Assembly: GCA_001751155.1 (NCBI GenBank)
Contig: MAXR01000022.1
Span: 16,865-23,168 of the forward strand
Direction of reading: 5' to 3'
Length of the DNA: 6,304 nt
Source of the DNA: Desulfuromonadales bacterium C00003068
GTDB lineage: Bacteria > Desulfobacterota > Desulfuromonadia > Desulfuromonadales > Desulfuromonadaceae
Positions 5,987 through 6,304 of this stretch are shown one piece after another (positions within the stretch are counted from its first letter, which is position 1; every line of letters starts with the position of its first letter). The position numbers and the translations under genes are program-made. The notes under the pieces were generated by a model. That model did no database searches and was not told where the DNA came from. It saw only the letters and a program-made list of their open reading frames with translations.

Positions 5987-6304
5987 CTAACGTCCTTTGG
6001 TCGCCGTTTCCCACATCTCGTTAAATGCTTTTTCAGTCTCTGGGCTCATAACGCGCCACAAAGCAACCGTTTTAAAGTACTCGTTATCACCTACGTGGAA
6101 CATTGCTTTTTCTTTAGCGTTTAACAGATCTCCAACACTGACTACCGCTGGGCTTACCCCTTGGCTTTTGACTACATCAGCTTGATTCTCAGGATTTAAC
6201 ATGAAATTGATCCACTCTTCAGCGAGTCGTTTGGTCAAACCTTCAGCGGCGCTGGTGATATACCATGCATCAACCCAAGCGGTTCCGCCCTCTTTAGGTG
6301 TTGC
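5987..6304 (-). CDS. PotD-like polyamine/amine ABC-transporter binding protein, C-terminal 105 residues
   Basis: Partial gene: the N-terminal two thirds lie beyond the right edge. The frame is open from the window end to a TAG at 5987. The fragment begins ATPKEGGTAWVDAWYIT, matching the PotD/PotF stretch PKEGGxxWxD, then continues AEEWINFMLNPENQADVVKSQG, like the 'INFLLRPD' helix, and ends in KGR as PotD does in AGR. PotD-family proteins bind spermidine or putrescine in the periplasm for an ATP-driven importer. The W-x-D pair (residues 10 and 12 of the fragment) corresponds, by my alignment, to the PotD tryptophan and aspartate that hold the amine, so an amine ligand is plausible. Ethanolamine or another small amine would fit the next gene, but that is inference. 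The matching permease and ATPase genes are not in view and may lie further right. Confidence 0.88.
   Translation of the reverse strand, partial: ATPKEGGTAWVDAWYITSAAEGLTKRLAEEWINFMLNPENQADVVKSQGVSPAVVSVGDLLNAKEKAMFHVGDNEYFKTVALWRVMSPETEKAFNEMWETATKGR

Noticed and set aside
5877..6014. Upstream GTG start at 6014 that would lengthen the EutBC fusion by 46 residues
   Set aside because: It overlaps the PotD-like gene, puts a polar stretch before the hydrophobic signal, and ignores the AAGGAGGT site 7 nt before the ATG at 5876.

Overview
This window looks like a single-direction gene cluster from a Gram-negative bacterium. All six genes lie on the minus strand, so transcription runs from the right edge to the left. 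Moderate GC, strong GGAGG-type ribosome binding sites, Sec-type signal peptides and periplasmic-type binding proteins support a Gram-negative host. A gammaproteobacterium is a guess only. No RNA gene, insertion sequence, CRISPR array or plus-strand gene could be supported.

In transcription order: (1) 6304-5987, the C-terminal end of a PotD-like polyamine/amine ABC-transporter binding protein. (2) 5876-3618, the centrepiece: one 752-residue polypeptide that fuses both subunits of adenosylcobalamin-dependent ethanolamine ammonia-lyase (EutB, then EutC), behind what reads as a cleavable Sec signal peptide. (3) 3617-3505, a spacer with two back-to-back hairpins. (4) 3504-2614, an unrecognised protein with about six membrane segments. 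(5) 2611-1835, (6) 1896-805 and (7) 815 to the left edge: the ATPase, binding protein and permease of a BtuCDF/FecBCD-class importer (cobalamin, siderophore or haem family). Genes 4 to 7 are nearly fused: a 2-nt gap, then a 62-nt overlap, then an 11-nt overlap.

The pieces suggest one pathway: an amine-binding transporter, a B12-dependent amine-degrading enzyme and a B12-class importer supplying its cofactor. The oddity is location. Known ethanolamine ammonia-lyases work in the cytosol or inside microcompartments, with an ATP-dependent reactivase (EutA). Here the catalytic residues I can align to EutB are kept, yet the N-terminus looks built for export, and no EutA or microcompartment shell gene is visible. 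An exported, fused ethanolamine ammonia-lyase-like protein is the main discovery candidate; its substrate, activity and location remain inference.
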